From contig NC_136016.1 in the NCBI RefSeq assembly GCF_048128805.1, positions 7,812,501 through 7,876,500 of the forward strand: DNA of 64,000 nt, read 5' to 3'. Below are positions 1-11,910 of the stretch, piece after piece (positions within the stretch are counted from its first letter, which is position 1; the number at the start of each line of letters is the position of its first letter). The position numbers were made by a program, and so were the translations under genes. Source of the stretch: Centroberyx gerrardi (taxonomy: Eukaryota; Chordata; Actinopteri; Beryciformes; Berycidae). Below the pieces are notes generated by a model. The model was not told the DNA's origin. It saw only the letters and a program-made list of their open reading frames with translations, and ran no database searches.

Positions 1-2219
1 TGTCATTATGGCGCCCCGATTCGGCATGCTGAGGCCTGAATGGCGGAGGTAATGTCTTGCTCTGTTTCCTTGTGTTTGTACCCCACCGCGTTTGGAAATG
101 ACGGAGATAGAGGGAGAAGCGGGAGAGACACTAATGGCGCAGACCCACCACAGTTTGAACCACTTACAAATGCATTAGAGTGTTTCCAAACGGCGCTCTA
201 TATCTGTCGGCCCAAGCCCATCGAGTTCGGAATGGTAAAGGATTGCATTTTCACTTGAACATGAAACAGAAATCATACGGTAACAACTAAGGACTTATTT
301 TCCCATCCACTTTCATCCCCCATACCAAGTCATGGGGTTGATACGGCTATGGAACCGTGACAGGTCCATCTTTACTGCACCATACTCACGATGATAGAAG
401 CTGACACGATCTATGATTGCATTACAGATTGTTTAAGGTGATTGCATACCGTCTACATGAAACAAGCATGAAAAGCATGAGATTTTTGATTACGTTCCAA
501 ATTACAAAAAAAAAAAAACACAGAGAAATATCGAGGCATCTCAGTTGCAAGAGACTAGCAGAGCATTATGGGATTAAGACGCAGCCCAGCAACACGGAGC
601 TGGATCAAATTGATCATCTGAGCCGGAGTGTGCCGTGGCCTGCAGGCTAAGGACGCATGTTGTTTCACAAGGTAAGACGCCTGCCTGCAATGCAGTACAG
701 TACCTAGCACAATCTGCAGCCATCTCGGCACAGTGAAGGGCATATCTCTCTTCCTGAACCACAAACTAGCCAGTTGTCAAGCGTGCATCCATCTGAAACA
801 TTTGCACAGCGTTCCCTAATGCTGAAATAATCCGGCTGACTGGGGGAGTTTTGCTGTTGCCTAAGAATGCAGATGATTTAACTAACTGGGTATGACACTA
901 TCTATCAAGTCACTGGCTGTTTTATAGGTAGTAAGGTAGTGAGATAAAACACATACACTTCTGGAGCCACGCTCATAATGATTATGAGCACAAAGCTGCG
1001 AGCGACACACATGAAAGGCTTCATCTCAGTGCGGGAGGCTCTTTTCAACCTCAAACACAGTCAGAAAACATCAAGACCATCTGACAAAAGGCATTTCTCT
1101 GGAGTTATTGCCATCGGTTAATAAGACCACATTTCAGGAAGTTGCATCACGGGAAATGAGCCTCCTCCATTCTCTCATGCATAGGGAGCCATGTTAGCGG
1201 CGGACTCCCAATCACCGGCGAAGTGACACATCAAACAGTGGCCGGCCTCACGCCGCCGTATGTGAGGAGACTCCGTAGTTGCGAGAGCAGATCAAGGCGT
1301 TGCATGCTCGGAGAGATGCAGTAATTGGAGAGGAGGATGGCGCGGATGCAGAAAAATGGATTCCGTTGGACCCCACTGCTGAGCCAAGCAGAACCCCGGA
1401 ACGGCAGAGTCTCTGCAGCATCTTATCGCTCCCTCCCCCATTTGCAAAACAAAGATGTGGAAGCAGAGAGCGAAGAGGGGGAGCCTTCAGGTTGAGCTCC
1501 ACACAGATGCCCCAGGGAGCTCAGAGCTTATGCAGGACCGTCTTCACTGTGCTGAGCCACGCTGCTTCTGCATACAATATTAGCAGAAACAAAGCATAAT
1601 AAGACAAGCTGAAGAACGAGGCTCTATAGAAACGAAGATTCCTGATGCCAGTATATTTTCGCTTCGTGGTGAGGATAGCTAGACACATTAGTATTGATCT
1701 GCGGACACAAAAATGTATCAAAATACATAGATAAATGAATAAGCATAAATTTTGGGGTATGTGTTTGGTTGTGAAGTGTTGGCATACTTAATATGTAACC
1801 TGGGAAACCTAAATCAATATGGCTGAGGCTAAGAAAATAAATTCCAATCCAATCCACTCTAACAAATTGACTTTGTTTCCCCTGAAAAAAAAAAAATGTT
1901 TCGCAGGTTCTCCTACAAAGAATGTAAGCTATCTGTGGCCATCCTCTTGAATTTGTTATTACACAGTTATAATTGATTTTGAAATATTCAGTAATTGAAC
2001 AGATGTTTTCAGGGCAAAACTGCAACCTGCTCTTCTCATAAATCCTAATTTAATCTAGGGAAAACAGCAAAAAAGCAGAAGTCAAAAGCTAAAGCATTGG
2101 TTTCTACAGACAGGGTTTGTTTTACCTATTTTATTCTCATTGTGGTATTCTCATGTAAACTAGTTGTTAGTCAGACAATTTTAACAATTATAACTTTGAC
2201 TTTTATTGACTACTATTAC

Positions 2220-3310
2220 AGTAGTAGTAAAAGTAGTAGCAGTAGTAGTAGTAGCAGTATATATAGTAGTAGCAGTATAGTAGTAGTAGTAGCAGCAGTA
2301 TATATAGTAGTAGCAGTAGTAGTAGTAGTAGCAGTATAGTAGTAGTAGTAGTAGTAGCAGTAGTAGTAGCAGCAGTATATATAGTAGTAGCAGTAGTAGT
2401 AGTAGTAGTAGCAGCAGTATAGTAGTAGTAGTAGTAGCAGTAGTAGTAGTAGTAGCAGTAGCAGTAGTAGTAGCAGTATAGTAGTAGTAGTAGTAGTAGT
2501 AGTAGTAGCAGTACTAGTAGTAGTATACTGCTACTACTACTATACTACTGCTACTACTACTGCTACTACTACTATAGTAGTAGCAGTAGTAGCAGCAGTA
2601 GTAGTCGCAGTAGTAGTAACAGTAATAGCAGTAGTAGTAGCAGCAGTAATAGCAGCAGTAGCAGTAGTCGCAGTAGTAGCAACAGTAGTAGTAGCAGTAG
2701 TAGCAGCAGTAGTAGTAGCAGTTATAGCAGCAGTAGCAGTAGTCGCAGTAGTAGCAACAGTAGTAGTAGCAGTAGTAGTAGCAGTAGTAGCAGCAGTTAT
2801 AGCAGCAGTAGCAGTAGTCGCAGTAGTAGCAACAGTAGTAGTAGCAGTAGTAGTAGCAGTAGTAGCAGCAGTTATAGCAGCAGTAGCAGTAGTCGCAGTA
2901 GTAGCAACAGTAGTAGTAGCAGTATAGTAGTAGCAGTAGCAGTAGCAGTATAGTAGCTGTAGCAGTAGTAGTAGTAGTAGTAGCTATAGCAGTAGTAGTA
3001 GTAGTAATAGTAGCAGTAGTAGTAGCAGTAGCTGTAGCAGTAGTAGTAGTAGTAGTAGCTATAGCAGTAGTAGTAGTAGTAGCAGTAGTAGCTGTAGCAG
3101 TAGTAGCAGTAGTAGTAGTAGCAGTAGTAGTAGTAGTAGTAGCAGTAGCAGTAGTAGTAGTAGCAGTAGTAGCAGTAGTAGTAGTAGTAGCAGTAGTAGC
3201 TGTAGCAGTAGTAGTAGTAGCAGTAGCAGTAGCAGTAGTAGAGTAGTAGCAGAGTAGTAGTAGTAGCAGCAGTAGTAGCAGCACTAGCAGTAACAGTAGC
3301 CTAGTAGTAG
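2220..3310. repeat. 1.1-kb AGT-type satellite with 75-bp higher-order units and a strand switch
   Basis: The block is almost entirely AGT/AGC-type trinucleotides. Between about 2,600 and 2,930 a marker triplet TCG recurs at about 2,605, 2,668, 2,743, 2,818 and 2,893, so the last three spacings are all 75 bp: a higher-order unit built from the triplets. Between about 2,527 and 2,573 the motif flips to CTA/CTG, which places inverted arms next to each other with a palindromic centre at about 2,560-2,586. Reading frames of up to 256 codons through it are low-complexity artefacts. Confidence 0.95.
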
Positions 3311-3499
3311 GTCCCTAGAAAATGTACACTTAATGTGGTACTTTTCCAGACAAATGACTGATTTTAATGAAAGGTTAGACTTTGTATTATACTATATCAC
3401 CTGGTTACTAGACAAACATTTCTTTAGTATTTTGGTGACACTCTCAGCTTGGTTGAAATACTTGTTGTGGTCCAAACAAATCCATGGCATTTTAAAACA

Positions 3500-3745
3500 C
3501 TGTTTGTCCCGTTGTTACCAAAGATTGCCTGTTCAAATACCAGGACAAAAAGTGTGGGTGCGGGGAAGTGAATGAATAACACTTTCCCTTCCTCAAACAC
3601 TGGTCACCATGCCCTTGAGCAATGCACCTAAACCCTAACTGCTCCTCTACAGCTGCTCAGCTTCCAGGTGGGAATGTGTGCAACCAAAGAGCATAATGTG
3701 CTCAGCAAGCCTTCCACGGCCAAATAAAGGTTAAAACCTACGATT
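3500..3745 (+). repeat. tRNA-derived SINE copy
   Basis: A degraded Pol III B-box (GTTCAAATACC) lies near 3,531. It is followed by the widespread fish SINE body around 3,600-3,650 (CCCTTGAGCAATGCACCTAA) and a tail segment ending in an AATAAAGG-like run near 3,723. The order of parts and the body sequence match common teleost tRNA-type SINEs. The exact family was not determined and the ends are approximate. Confidence 0.7.
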
Positions 3746-4350
3746 ATAATATCATTTTGGCACCATCTATCTGCGCGTTTGATTAACTTTCTGCCATTTT
3801 CCCATTTTTAACAGCTATATGCCTGCTGTCTAAATTAATTAGGCTCAACTGACAAGTGTACTTGAAGCTACAGAGTCCTTTCACAACTGTCAGACATTTG
3901 AGTTTAGAAACTAGCGGCATGGTTAAGAGAAGATAATGATGATAACTATCCCAGTTGAATGCCGCAGGGATCTTCATGAGAGAGCTCACAGGGATAGCTA
4001 AGTTAAATATGCTAGCTGGCTGATTACATTTAATTCCCCCCGTCTGCCGTGGCAATGAGAACAAATTGCATTGTTGTGGCTCCTGATAATGCTAATCTCC
4101 CGCAGTGGCACTGGAATATTACAGTAAAACAGGGAGCCACATTGGGATGCCACGTTATGGCTTTAGGAAGGACTATATCAGACATAAATGAGATTCTGTC
4201 GGGTTCTTTCAGCTGAGAAAAAAAGCTATTAGCGCTTTAGCTCTCTGCCCTATTCCTGCTATACGATTTGCTTGATTAAGGTCATTTCAATATGACTTTG
4301 TAGTGTGTATCCACTTCCCTGCCAACTCGACAAATTAACAGTCTCTCTCC

Positions 4351-4360
4351 AGCTTTCTCT

Positions 4361-4391
<31 letters not shown>

Positions 4392-4408
4392 CACACAAAC
4401 ACACACTC
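4351..4408. repeat. Compound CT/CA microsatellite
   Basis: A CT-dinucleotide run passes directly into a CA run with a few interruptions. The overlapping small reading frames are low-complexity shadows. Confidence 0.9.
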
Positions 4409-7400
4409 CAACAAGTATATCCGCCACATGCCACACATACTAAATACAGCTTGTATACAGACAGGGTCACGGTCCCTTCCAAAGCATGTCCTTGACACCT
4501 CCTCTTGCTCTGACAGTTAATACGGAGCGGAGGCATGAAAGCGGAGCGGTTCTTGCTCCATGCTCTGGGACAGCTGGGTTGAAGAGGAACAGGCACCTAT
4601 TTCACCCGACACGAGAATCCAACTCGCACAGAAGAGGGTGAGAAAGGCCCATTTTCCCCAGGCAAGAGCACGTCCTAAAAAGTTTTTGTTGGTCGCTGGC
4701 CTAATTGTACAGTACTTGCCCTGCTGTTTCAAGAATGAATGATTTGTGGCCTAAAGCAAAGAATATATCAATGCCAATTTGAACCTGAGCACCTCGCATT
4801 ATTACACCTATTGTTGCTGAACATAGGGAATATAAGGGAAGGCATAAGTGGCTGTATTTGCTCAGACCATGTGTTTAGTGCAGCTGGGTCAGAGAGAATT
4901 CATAACAATAATGGTGGCCTCAAAACACACATCTATCAAAAGATATACGGGCACCTGAGGCGATGCCTGAATAAGCCTATGAGAGAGGGTAGGGACGGCC
5001 CTTTGTGCGGCCACAATATATTCCCGCCTGGCAAATGTGGGCATAGCTATGTTTGCAAAGATCTTTTTGCAGGTTTGATGATTTCCACTGAAATAACGGG
5101 TCCCATGACCATAGCGTTCTTGGAGATGCAGGAGAACGATTTCGCCAGGTGAAGCCTATTCTAAAGTGTTTACCCAGCGATGGATGAAATGAGATTTTGG
5201 CCTTGTGTTTGTGAGCGATAACAACAAAGGTCATTGCAGATAAACAGATAGGGGTGTCATTGTAGAAGAGGCATATGAATTGCCAGGTGTCAGTACCCAT
5301 TGTTGGATGTCTAATCGCCGGGTTTCATCATCAAGTCTTTTTACAATATTATTCGCAACCGTGCATATCGTTTTCTATCCTTCACCTCCGAAGTCAGTCG
5401 TGTAAAACATTTTTCTGTGGGAAGAGGCTCAGCCGGTTTGTGCGAAATCTGCATCCCAAGTTCAATCAATTTACATTAACGAGTCATAACGAGCGCTGAT
5501 CTGGGTCAGTTTGCTCATTAGAGAGGCGGATTATCGATCGAGTCTTGGGTGTGCCGCCGCGCCGGCCGCCGAATGAAGACAGAAACACAAGCAGACAGAG
5601 TGGCGGCATTTATCACGCTGCCTGCAGGAAGGCATGGAGGAGCTTCAACAGTACAGAGACAACTTTCAGGCAGATGTCACTATAAATAATGCATGAACAA
5701 TGGAGCCAGAGGAAGAACCTTGGAACAGCTAATTATTCAGCCCGACATTTCAGCAGCTCACAGAGAAGTTCAGGGCTCAATAAGATGGAATTCGAGCTAT
5801 CATTGGTGCCAGTCTGCGCGGTAATACACTTATCCCGATTTAGCAGGAGCAGGCAACCTCCATTACGAAATAAGTTGCTCTGTATGTACTGTCCTATCAC
5901 AACAATTAGCCACTTCGAACTCAGCCAGAGTGGGAAAAGGAATCCGCTTTTGAATATCTGGAGAATAATAAATCTCGGGGCTGTGGAACATGCCTCTGGT
6001 TATAATAAGCTTTCCCAGTGTTTGCATGCTGTTCAAGGCGGGCTTTGAGCTTCTCGCGATGGTTTCCTAAGCATAAATCGCTATCCAAAGCTTTTCCACG
6101 GGAGCAGCGGCATAAAACAGCCTCTCCACTCAATTAAGAGTCACCCACGCTCGTGTTTGGGAAGCCAGGGAAGCCGGCAGGATGTTCCTCTGTGAATCCT
6201 ATCTGAAGAGTCCAAACACTCGCAGCAAATCCCCCTGACATTCACCTCCCATAAAGGTAAAAAAAAAAAAAAAAGGTCATCCATGGCAATGACAAGAAAG
6301 CAAGAAAACATCCCTTCCCACCAGTTCTGCCATTTTGGTCTCATTAGTGTGCAATGTGCAGAATTCCACAGATGGTTGATTTGATAGGCTGATCTTCAGA
6401 TTTAGAAAGTAGAGGAAATAGATAACTATCGGCTCATTTAATTCTTATAGCTTCTCCGATCTATATTTTCAACCTCCGCGCTGTCATTCGCTATTAAATT
6501 GGAAACAGGCTTTATTATCATATTTTCTAGAATTGCATAATGTCCTCTTCATCTAATTTTCCCAATTTTTCATATCCCTAATTACACTGGCTGTTAGCGC
6601 TGGAGCATAAATCCTGTGGGAGGCTAATAAATGGCTGAGGCCAATGACAGGAGCAGAAAAACCCACAGCTGGCAGCTTGGCTTTGAGCTAAGTAAGGGAG
6701 CTCAGTGTCACTTACCTTGCTCCAGCATCATGTTCACTGTTCATGTACAGAAAGACAGAGTGAACCCTGGCCTTGAATTTACCAAAGACCTCTCACAGAG
6801 TACTAGTGCTGATCTAGGATCAGTGACCGGGCCTTCACCATCTCATGTAGGTCAGATAAATACTGACTCTGATCCATATGTGCATGAAGCATTAGGTTAA
6901 TTACTTAAAACAAATATATGTACATATTTGCACACTATAGACTCTTTTCTCTTTCTGCCTTTTCTCAAATATTTTTTCTAAGATATTAAAGATGTGGATT
7001 TTAGTAATTGAGCACTCACCAGGAGCGACTTGAGTAAAATTTAAGGAACCACTCATTGTTATCTAATTATTCTATTTATCACTGTCCTAAATCAAATTAA
7101 TTCCTAGGCGACCAGGCTGATCATCACTCCCGTCTCTGCCTCACTCTGCGCTAATCTTAACAAGCAAAGGAACCGAGGAGCCATTTGCCTGAAAAGGATG
7201 TAGCAATTTTCCCTCATTAAAAATGTAGCTGGCAGTATAGCAGGTGCAAACCTTAGCAGCCCTCTGTGGTTGGTTGAAAGGCTGCACTGCTCTTTAATGA
7301 GCTCCTTCTTTGCACTGCTAAGAGAGATGAGAAAATCTGGCCATGAATGAACAGCGCAGTATTGTTCATCTCAGCGCTGGCCTGAGCTCACACTGAGCCG

Positions 7401-8485
7401 GCCGCTGCATCCATCCAAACGCACCAGAATGCAAAGTGGAACTTGGGACCGAAACAGAGGCATATCTTCGAGCGAGACGCGTGAAGCTTGCTCATTCCTT
7501 AACTAATGAGTGTATTATCATTCAGGAGGACGCAATCAACTAATTACTGGCAAGGGAAGCAAGCTTAATTGGTGGACTGTGCATTTGTAACCAACCTGTT
7601 GGCCCGCTTTGTCTCTGGTAACAGCGGGACGACGTGCGCGCGTTCCCATCATCGCTTTGTGTCAGTGTGAATGCGGGGGATTCTTCAATGTGTGATTTGA
7701 TGTCTTGACATTTGCAATGTGCTATGATGACAGCTTCAACTGTAATGCCAGTCATAATGGGGCTTGTATAACACCCTGTAACCTGCTGTGGATTATACTG
7801 ACACCTCCTGCCTCAGCAGCTGTTGGTCTTATTGTTCTTCCTTTCAACATTTCCTCATTATGCCTCCATGTTGGATAATCATACGTACTCTAGTCCAATT
7901 TAACTACCACTCAGATCAGTCAAACCGCCATCTCCGTGTTTCTGAAGCCCACATACTGATTTGCTTTCTTTGATGTTCAGTTGCAATATGTTTTGAGTCC
8001 TGCTCGCGGTTTTCACACCACCTGTTTGCCAAGACAACTAGTAAACAAATATGACCCCTGCACATTTCAGATGCCGGATCTCACTGCCCAATGCATCAGA
8101 GAATAGTCTTATCTGAGGAGCAGCACGCCGGTTAAAAGTAGCTGCTGGCTCTCTCCCTCAGCTATCACATCACATTATGTGCCGTGGTCCAACAATCCTC
8201 TTGATATTTTGATGAGGTGCCTGAAGATAAGCATGGAGAGACAGGGCTAAGCAGGAGAACCACACTGGCAGAGTATACGGTTTCCACATTTGTAAATCTC
8301 CATCAAAACCATATCACTTTAGATTGATGGTGAACCAAATCTAAACATCCCATTTGAATATTTGTTTACCAGTTATCTTAGCAATGTTGTTACATATTTG
8401 TCTAAGAAACAGATAACTAATCATGCTTAAAGAAAGGCTGGTAGCAACTGTCACCAGGTAGATATATTCAGCAGGTACCCAGATG

Positions 8486-9142
8486 TACGGTGGCCTGGAA
8501 TTGCAAAACACAAACCGCACTTTACAAAACAAATTAACAAAACTAAAATCAAATTACAAAATCAGAAAACATACAATTTCACAAAACAAAGGATCAAATT
8601 GCCACATCACAAAACAAAGTAATAGAAAACAATAATAAACAACAAATCACAAAAACACAACAGCGTTTCATGAAACAAATCACAAAACACTTTTCATAAA
8701 ATGAAAAGGGTAGGCACTAGGTTTCTCAGTGCTGATTGGACAGGAAATAAGTGTTAGCAATTAATGTCGTCATGTCAAAGTCGAAAGCATATCACTGATG
8801 ACATCATATGAATGTCTCATAAAATCTGCCTGAATTATTGCCATCTCGTCATTCGTTGCCTCGCTCATTTTAGTTCAAAGCTAACTATAGGCATCTAGGA
8901 GCAATGGACCAAAACTTGTAAACAAAGCAGCATGACTCAGGACACCACCGTTTAACACTTAAGTCCTGTCCAATCAGCAGTGAGAAAGCTTGTAACTACC
9001 CTCTCCATTTTATGAAGTGCGGTTGTGTTTTGTGATTTGTTACTTTGTTTTCTATTTTGGTAATTTGCTTTGTCAAATGTTGATTTGTTTTGTGAGTGGG
9101 TAATTTGTGTTCTATTTTGTTAATTTGTTTTGTGCCACCGTA
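8486..9142. mobile_element. Palindromic (fold-back) MITE, family unassigned
   Basis: The element starts TACGGTGGC and ends GCCACCGTA. The arms are inverted over long stretches: a left-arm block at about 8,700-8,760 (core CTGATTGGACAGGA) has its reverse complement at about 8,950-9,010 (core TCCTGTCCAATCAGC). The subterminal regions are strings of ACAAAACAAAT-type words on the left and their complement on the right. The flanking TA suggests a TA target duplication, which would fit a Tc1/mariner-like or Harbinger-like mobiliser, but no transposase is present. Length is about 657 bp. Confidence 0.8.
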
Positions 9143-9513
9143 CTTCTGGTCCAAAGTGTCAATTTTACTGTAAAAATTGACTTTGAAAGTCTCAGATATG
9201 GACCACTGCATATCCAAGTCCTCCATTCGCAGACCAAGCATGCAAATCCTATACACAAAGCCGCAGCACTGTATCATGCAGTGCTATTGTTTGATCTACA
9301 TAAAGAAGTCAAGATTTCAGATGCAAGTAAACACAAACTGCAGTGAAATCAAATGCGTAGGCCTACCCAATGTTATGGAAATCTTCCCAGGACAGAGCTG
9401 TGGGGAGAAGTGTGGGTCTGTACTGGGCACGCTCAGTGTGCCATCTCCATGCCCTGATTGTCCTGCTAAAGGCCCCAGGGCAAGCCTGCTGTATGGGCCC
9501 CTCTGCACCTATA

Positions 9514-9567
9514 GACAGAGCAGATGCACAATGTCCATGGTGGAGGACATTGTACATCTGCTCTGTC
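9514..9567. repeat. Near-perfect 23-bp inverted repeat (hairpin)
   Basis: The arms at 9,514-9,536 and 9,545-9,567 are reverse complements with a single mismatch, separated by an 8-base loop. Complementarity stops at the arm ends, so the hairpin is about 54 nt in total, short for a canonical pre-miRNA. No family is recognised. It could be the core of an old fold-back repeat or a structured RNA. Confidence 0.75.
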
Positions 9568-10959
9568 AGTGTAACACCAGGCAAACGACACCAGAAATTA
9601 CTCAGTGTACAACGTGTAAACATAGTATTCACATTCAGTATTCAAATTTGTATGAGAGTGCAAATTTACAATCCAATTACAAATGAGCTTTCAGGGTCCA
9701 GGGCTCCACATGCCTGCACGCCTTATAATACTGATGAGAGTTTCTGTCTGAGGTGGCATTTCTTGGCAATGAGATCAAATGACCGTCCGCTTGTCAAGGT
9801 GGAGGCTGGGATTAGAGCCGCTGCCAGCCAGCTCCCCCTCTGAGATCTGGAGCGTCGTGTTTCATGCCATGTGTTCTGTCCTTGGGCTCCGGGGAGCCAT
9901 CACTACTGTAACCAGCGTGCCACGCCCAGCGTCACAGCCTCCTGACCCATAACCGCGCTCGCCGCCTTCCCTCCACCTGTCCTCTAGTTGTTTGTGTTCT
10001 GGACCATGACAGGAGAGAGTGAACGGAGCGGCTCGCATGGCTGAAAAGAATAAACAAAGCTGTTCTTTTGCAGCCCAGGGGCCTGTCTGGATAACAAATC
10101 CACATGGGAGCAGGAGGAGTTTGCTCCCATACTTAATATTTGTGATTTAGAGAAAACACAATTGATGTTTTGCTATGTGGTTTTTCATTTCAAAAGCCTT
10201 GGGCCCCCTAAATGATCCACCACTGTGAGCGTACATTTTATAGGCTTTGCAATGGCAGTGCTAGCAGATCAATTGGTATTGATCAGTGAATACAGACGCT
10301 GCTCAGAATATCAAAGTTGCCCACAAGGAGCTTGGAAATGGCTTTTGAGAGTTAAACTAATCCTTACTAATGTTATAGATTTCCTTTGAGTTGTGTTTTA
10401 TTCAGTCTCTGTGGTTGGTCTAGTGGCCATTTCATAGATATAAAACTGATGAAGTGCCAACTTACCCATTAAAATTCATTTAAAAACTCGATTTTATCTG
10501 TAGTAAAACTGGTATTTGGCATATCGACCAATCCAAGGGCAGTCGATATCCATCAACAAATAGAGTAGGACAGGAAAAAAACGCATCTTGCCAAAGATGA
10601 AAGAAAAAAAATCGTGTGGGCTGATTTTCTTACTATTATCAATCATTTCATAGCACGCGCGCGCACACACGCACGCGGACCAACACCAATTTATCTGGAC
10701 CGACATATAATCCAAAAACCTATTATCCAGTGTTATTTCCTTCTTCTGAAATGTTTCTTTTTACAGAAAGGTGTTACACTGCATGTGTGTGTGCACTTCA
10801 GAGCGACAGTTAACTGTGCGCAAAATTACCTGAGAAAACAAGCCCGTTACCTTTACAGGCGGCATTTCAACAACCACAGCCCGCTCAGCCCCCGGTGAAA
10901 ACAGCGCTCTCGATAAGATACGATATGCTTCTCAAATGATACCAGAATAAACCACTCAC

Positions 10960-11136
10960 GTCTCGGAAGCGATTCCAGTGTTTGATCTTACGGCTGTACT
11001 GGGAGATGGTTGACAGCCATTGCTCATCTTCCATGAAATTCCCCGGTTTTTCTCCTTCTTTGCCACTTTTCACATCTACCTGCAGCGAGACGCCGACCAG
11101 CAAGAAGAAGCAGGCGAGATTCCTCACAACGACCAT
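10960..11136 (-). CDS. spock2: spock2 (testican-2), first coding exon
   Basis: The ATG at 11,136 opens 59 codons and ends in phase 0 at a strong donor (GAC|GTGAGT). The N-terminus is hydrophobic (residues about 6-20), as expected of a signal peptide. It is followed by the family-specific segment PGNFMEDEQWLS and ISQYSRKIKHWNRFRD at residues 31-59, which matches vertebrate SPOCK2 at the same exon junction. Testicans are secreted calcium-binding heparan/chondroitin sulfate proteoglycans with follistatin-like, EF-hand and thyroglobulin type-1 domains. Those domains lie in later exons outside the window. An in-frame extension upstream of the ATG crosses a GA microsatellite and is best read as 5' UTR. 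The flanking order with ascc1 supports spock2 over spock1 or spock3. Confidence 0.93.
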
Positions 11137-11228
11137 GTTGTTCAGCGGTCTGGGCTGTATCCTGCTGTCCTCCGGCCAAAGATCCAGATACAAGACTGCT
11201 GCTGCCGCCGCTGCTGCTACAACAGACT

Positions 11229-11334
11229 GAATGGGAATGAGAGAGAGAGGAGAGAGGGAGGAGGGAGGGAGGGAGAGAAAGAGAGAGAGAGAGAGACAGA
11301 GAGAGAGAGAGAGTGAGCGAGTGAGTGAGTTTAG
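11229..11334. repeat. GA/CT microsatellite at the spock2 5' end
   Basis: A run of GA dinucleotides with GGGA interruptions lies about 100 bp upstream of the spock2 start codon. It falls in the 5' UTR or core promoter, where such tracts can recruit GAGA-type factors. That role is inference. Confidence 0.85.
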
Positions 11335-11528
11335 AGAGATTACAGCATACACTAATCATTTATTTTTGCTTCCTTGGTTTCATTATTTCAATGTTTCTGC
11401 TTGGCTTTTTTTTTTTTAAATTTTATTCTATTTGTGAGCAAACACAGTCCCATACACATAGAAAGCCTGATAGTCATAGCAATGAATACACAGCAACCCA
11501 GATCCCTCATTAACTAGCTGCAACACAG

Positions 11529-11529
<1 letters not shown>

Positions 11530-11575
<46 letters not shown>
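11530..11575. repeat. CA microsatellite
   Basis: An uninterrupted run of roughly 22 CA units upstream of spock2. Confidence 0.95.
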
Positions 11576-11579
<4 letters not shown>

Positions 11580-11818
11580 CATACAAGTGGAACAGATGTT
11601 TATAGTTGTACTAATGATTTAACTTTTCTTTTTCTTTTAAATTCAATTGTATTTAGAAGCTTTGGCAGTACTGTTCATCTAATATTCATGCCAATAACGC
11701 ACATTTGATTGGATTGAAATTGAATTGAGAGAGAAAAAGAGAGATGGTTTAAAAAGTGTGGCTCTAGTCATCAATAAAGATAGCAGAGATTGCTGCAATT
11801 GAACCCATACCCAAACAC

Positions 11819-11910
11819 AGTGGTTCCCAAACTGGGCTCCACGGCCTGCTAGGGGTCGTTAAAAGGGCTCCCAACGGGTCCCTGGGCAAATGAGGTTCAA
11901 TTTAGCTCAA
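11819..11910. mobile_element. hAT-type element end (fragment)
   Basis: The sequence begins CAGTGGTTCCCAAACTGGG, a classic hAT-superfamily terminal inverted repeat. It continues with the GGGTCC-rich subterminal text seen in such elements. No matching opposite end was found downstream, so this is a truncated copy or the partner end has decayed. The right boundary is approximate. Confidence 0.6.

Larger units (their letters stand above)
1..10959 (-). other. spock2: Probable long first intron of spock2
   Basis: The donor at 10,959 opens an intron that runs leftwards. I searched the minus strand for the next spock2 exon, which encodes the segment beginning Asp-Tyr-Ile-Arg-Ser-Trp after the first-exon junction, and did not find it, so the rest of the gene probably lies beyond the left edge. 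No other coding exon is recognised here. Dispersed repeats occupy about 2.2-3.3, 3.5-3.75 and 8.5-9.1 kb. Much of the remainder, such as 4.0-8.0 kb, is unique AT-rich sequence with homeodomain-like TAAT cores, as expected of developmental enhancers. That reading is inference from composition only. Confidence 0.6.

Noticed and set aside
2514-3284. Minus-strand 256-codon frame of Thr/Ala then Tyr/Cys repeats
   Set aside because: It is a translation of the AGT satellite; the composition is purely from the repeat and there is no promoter, splice or family signal.
11137-11352. In-frame upstream extension of the spock2 reading frame
   Set aside because: It crosses a GA microsatellite, gives Ser/Leu repeats and lacks family similarity; the ATG at 11,136 directly precedes the signal peptide.
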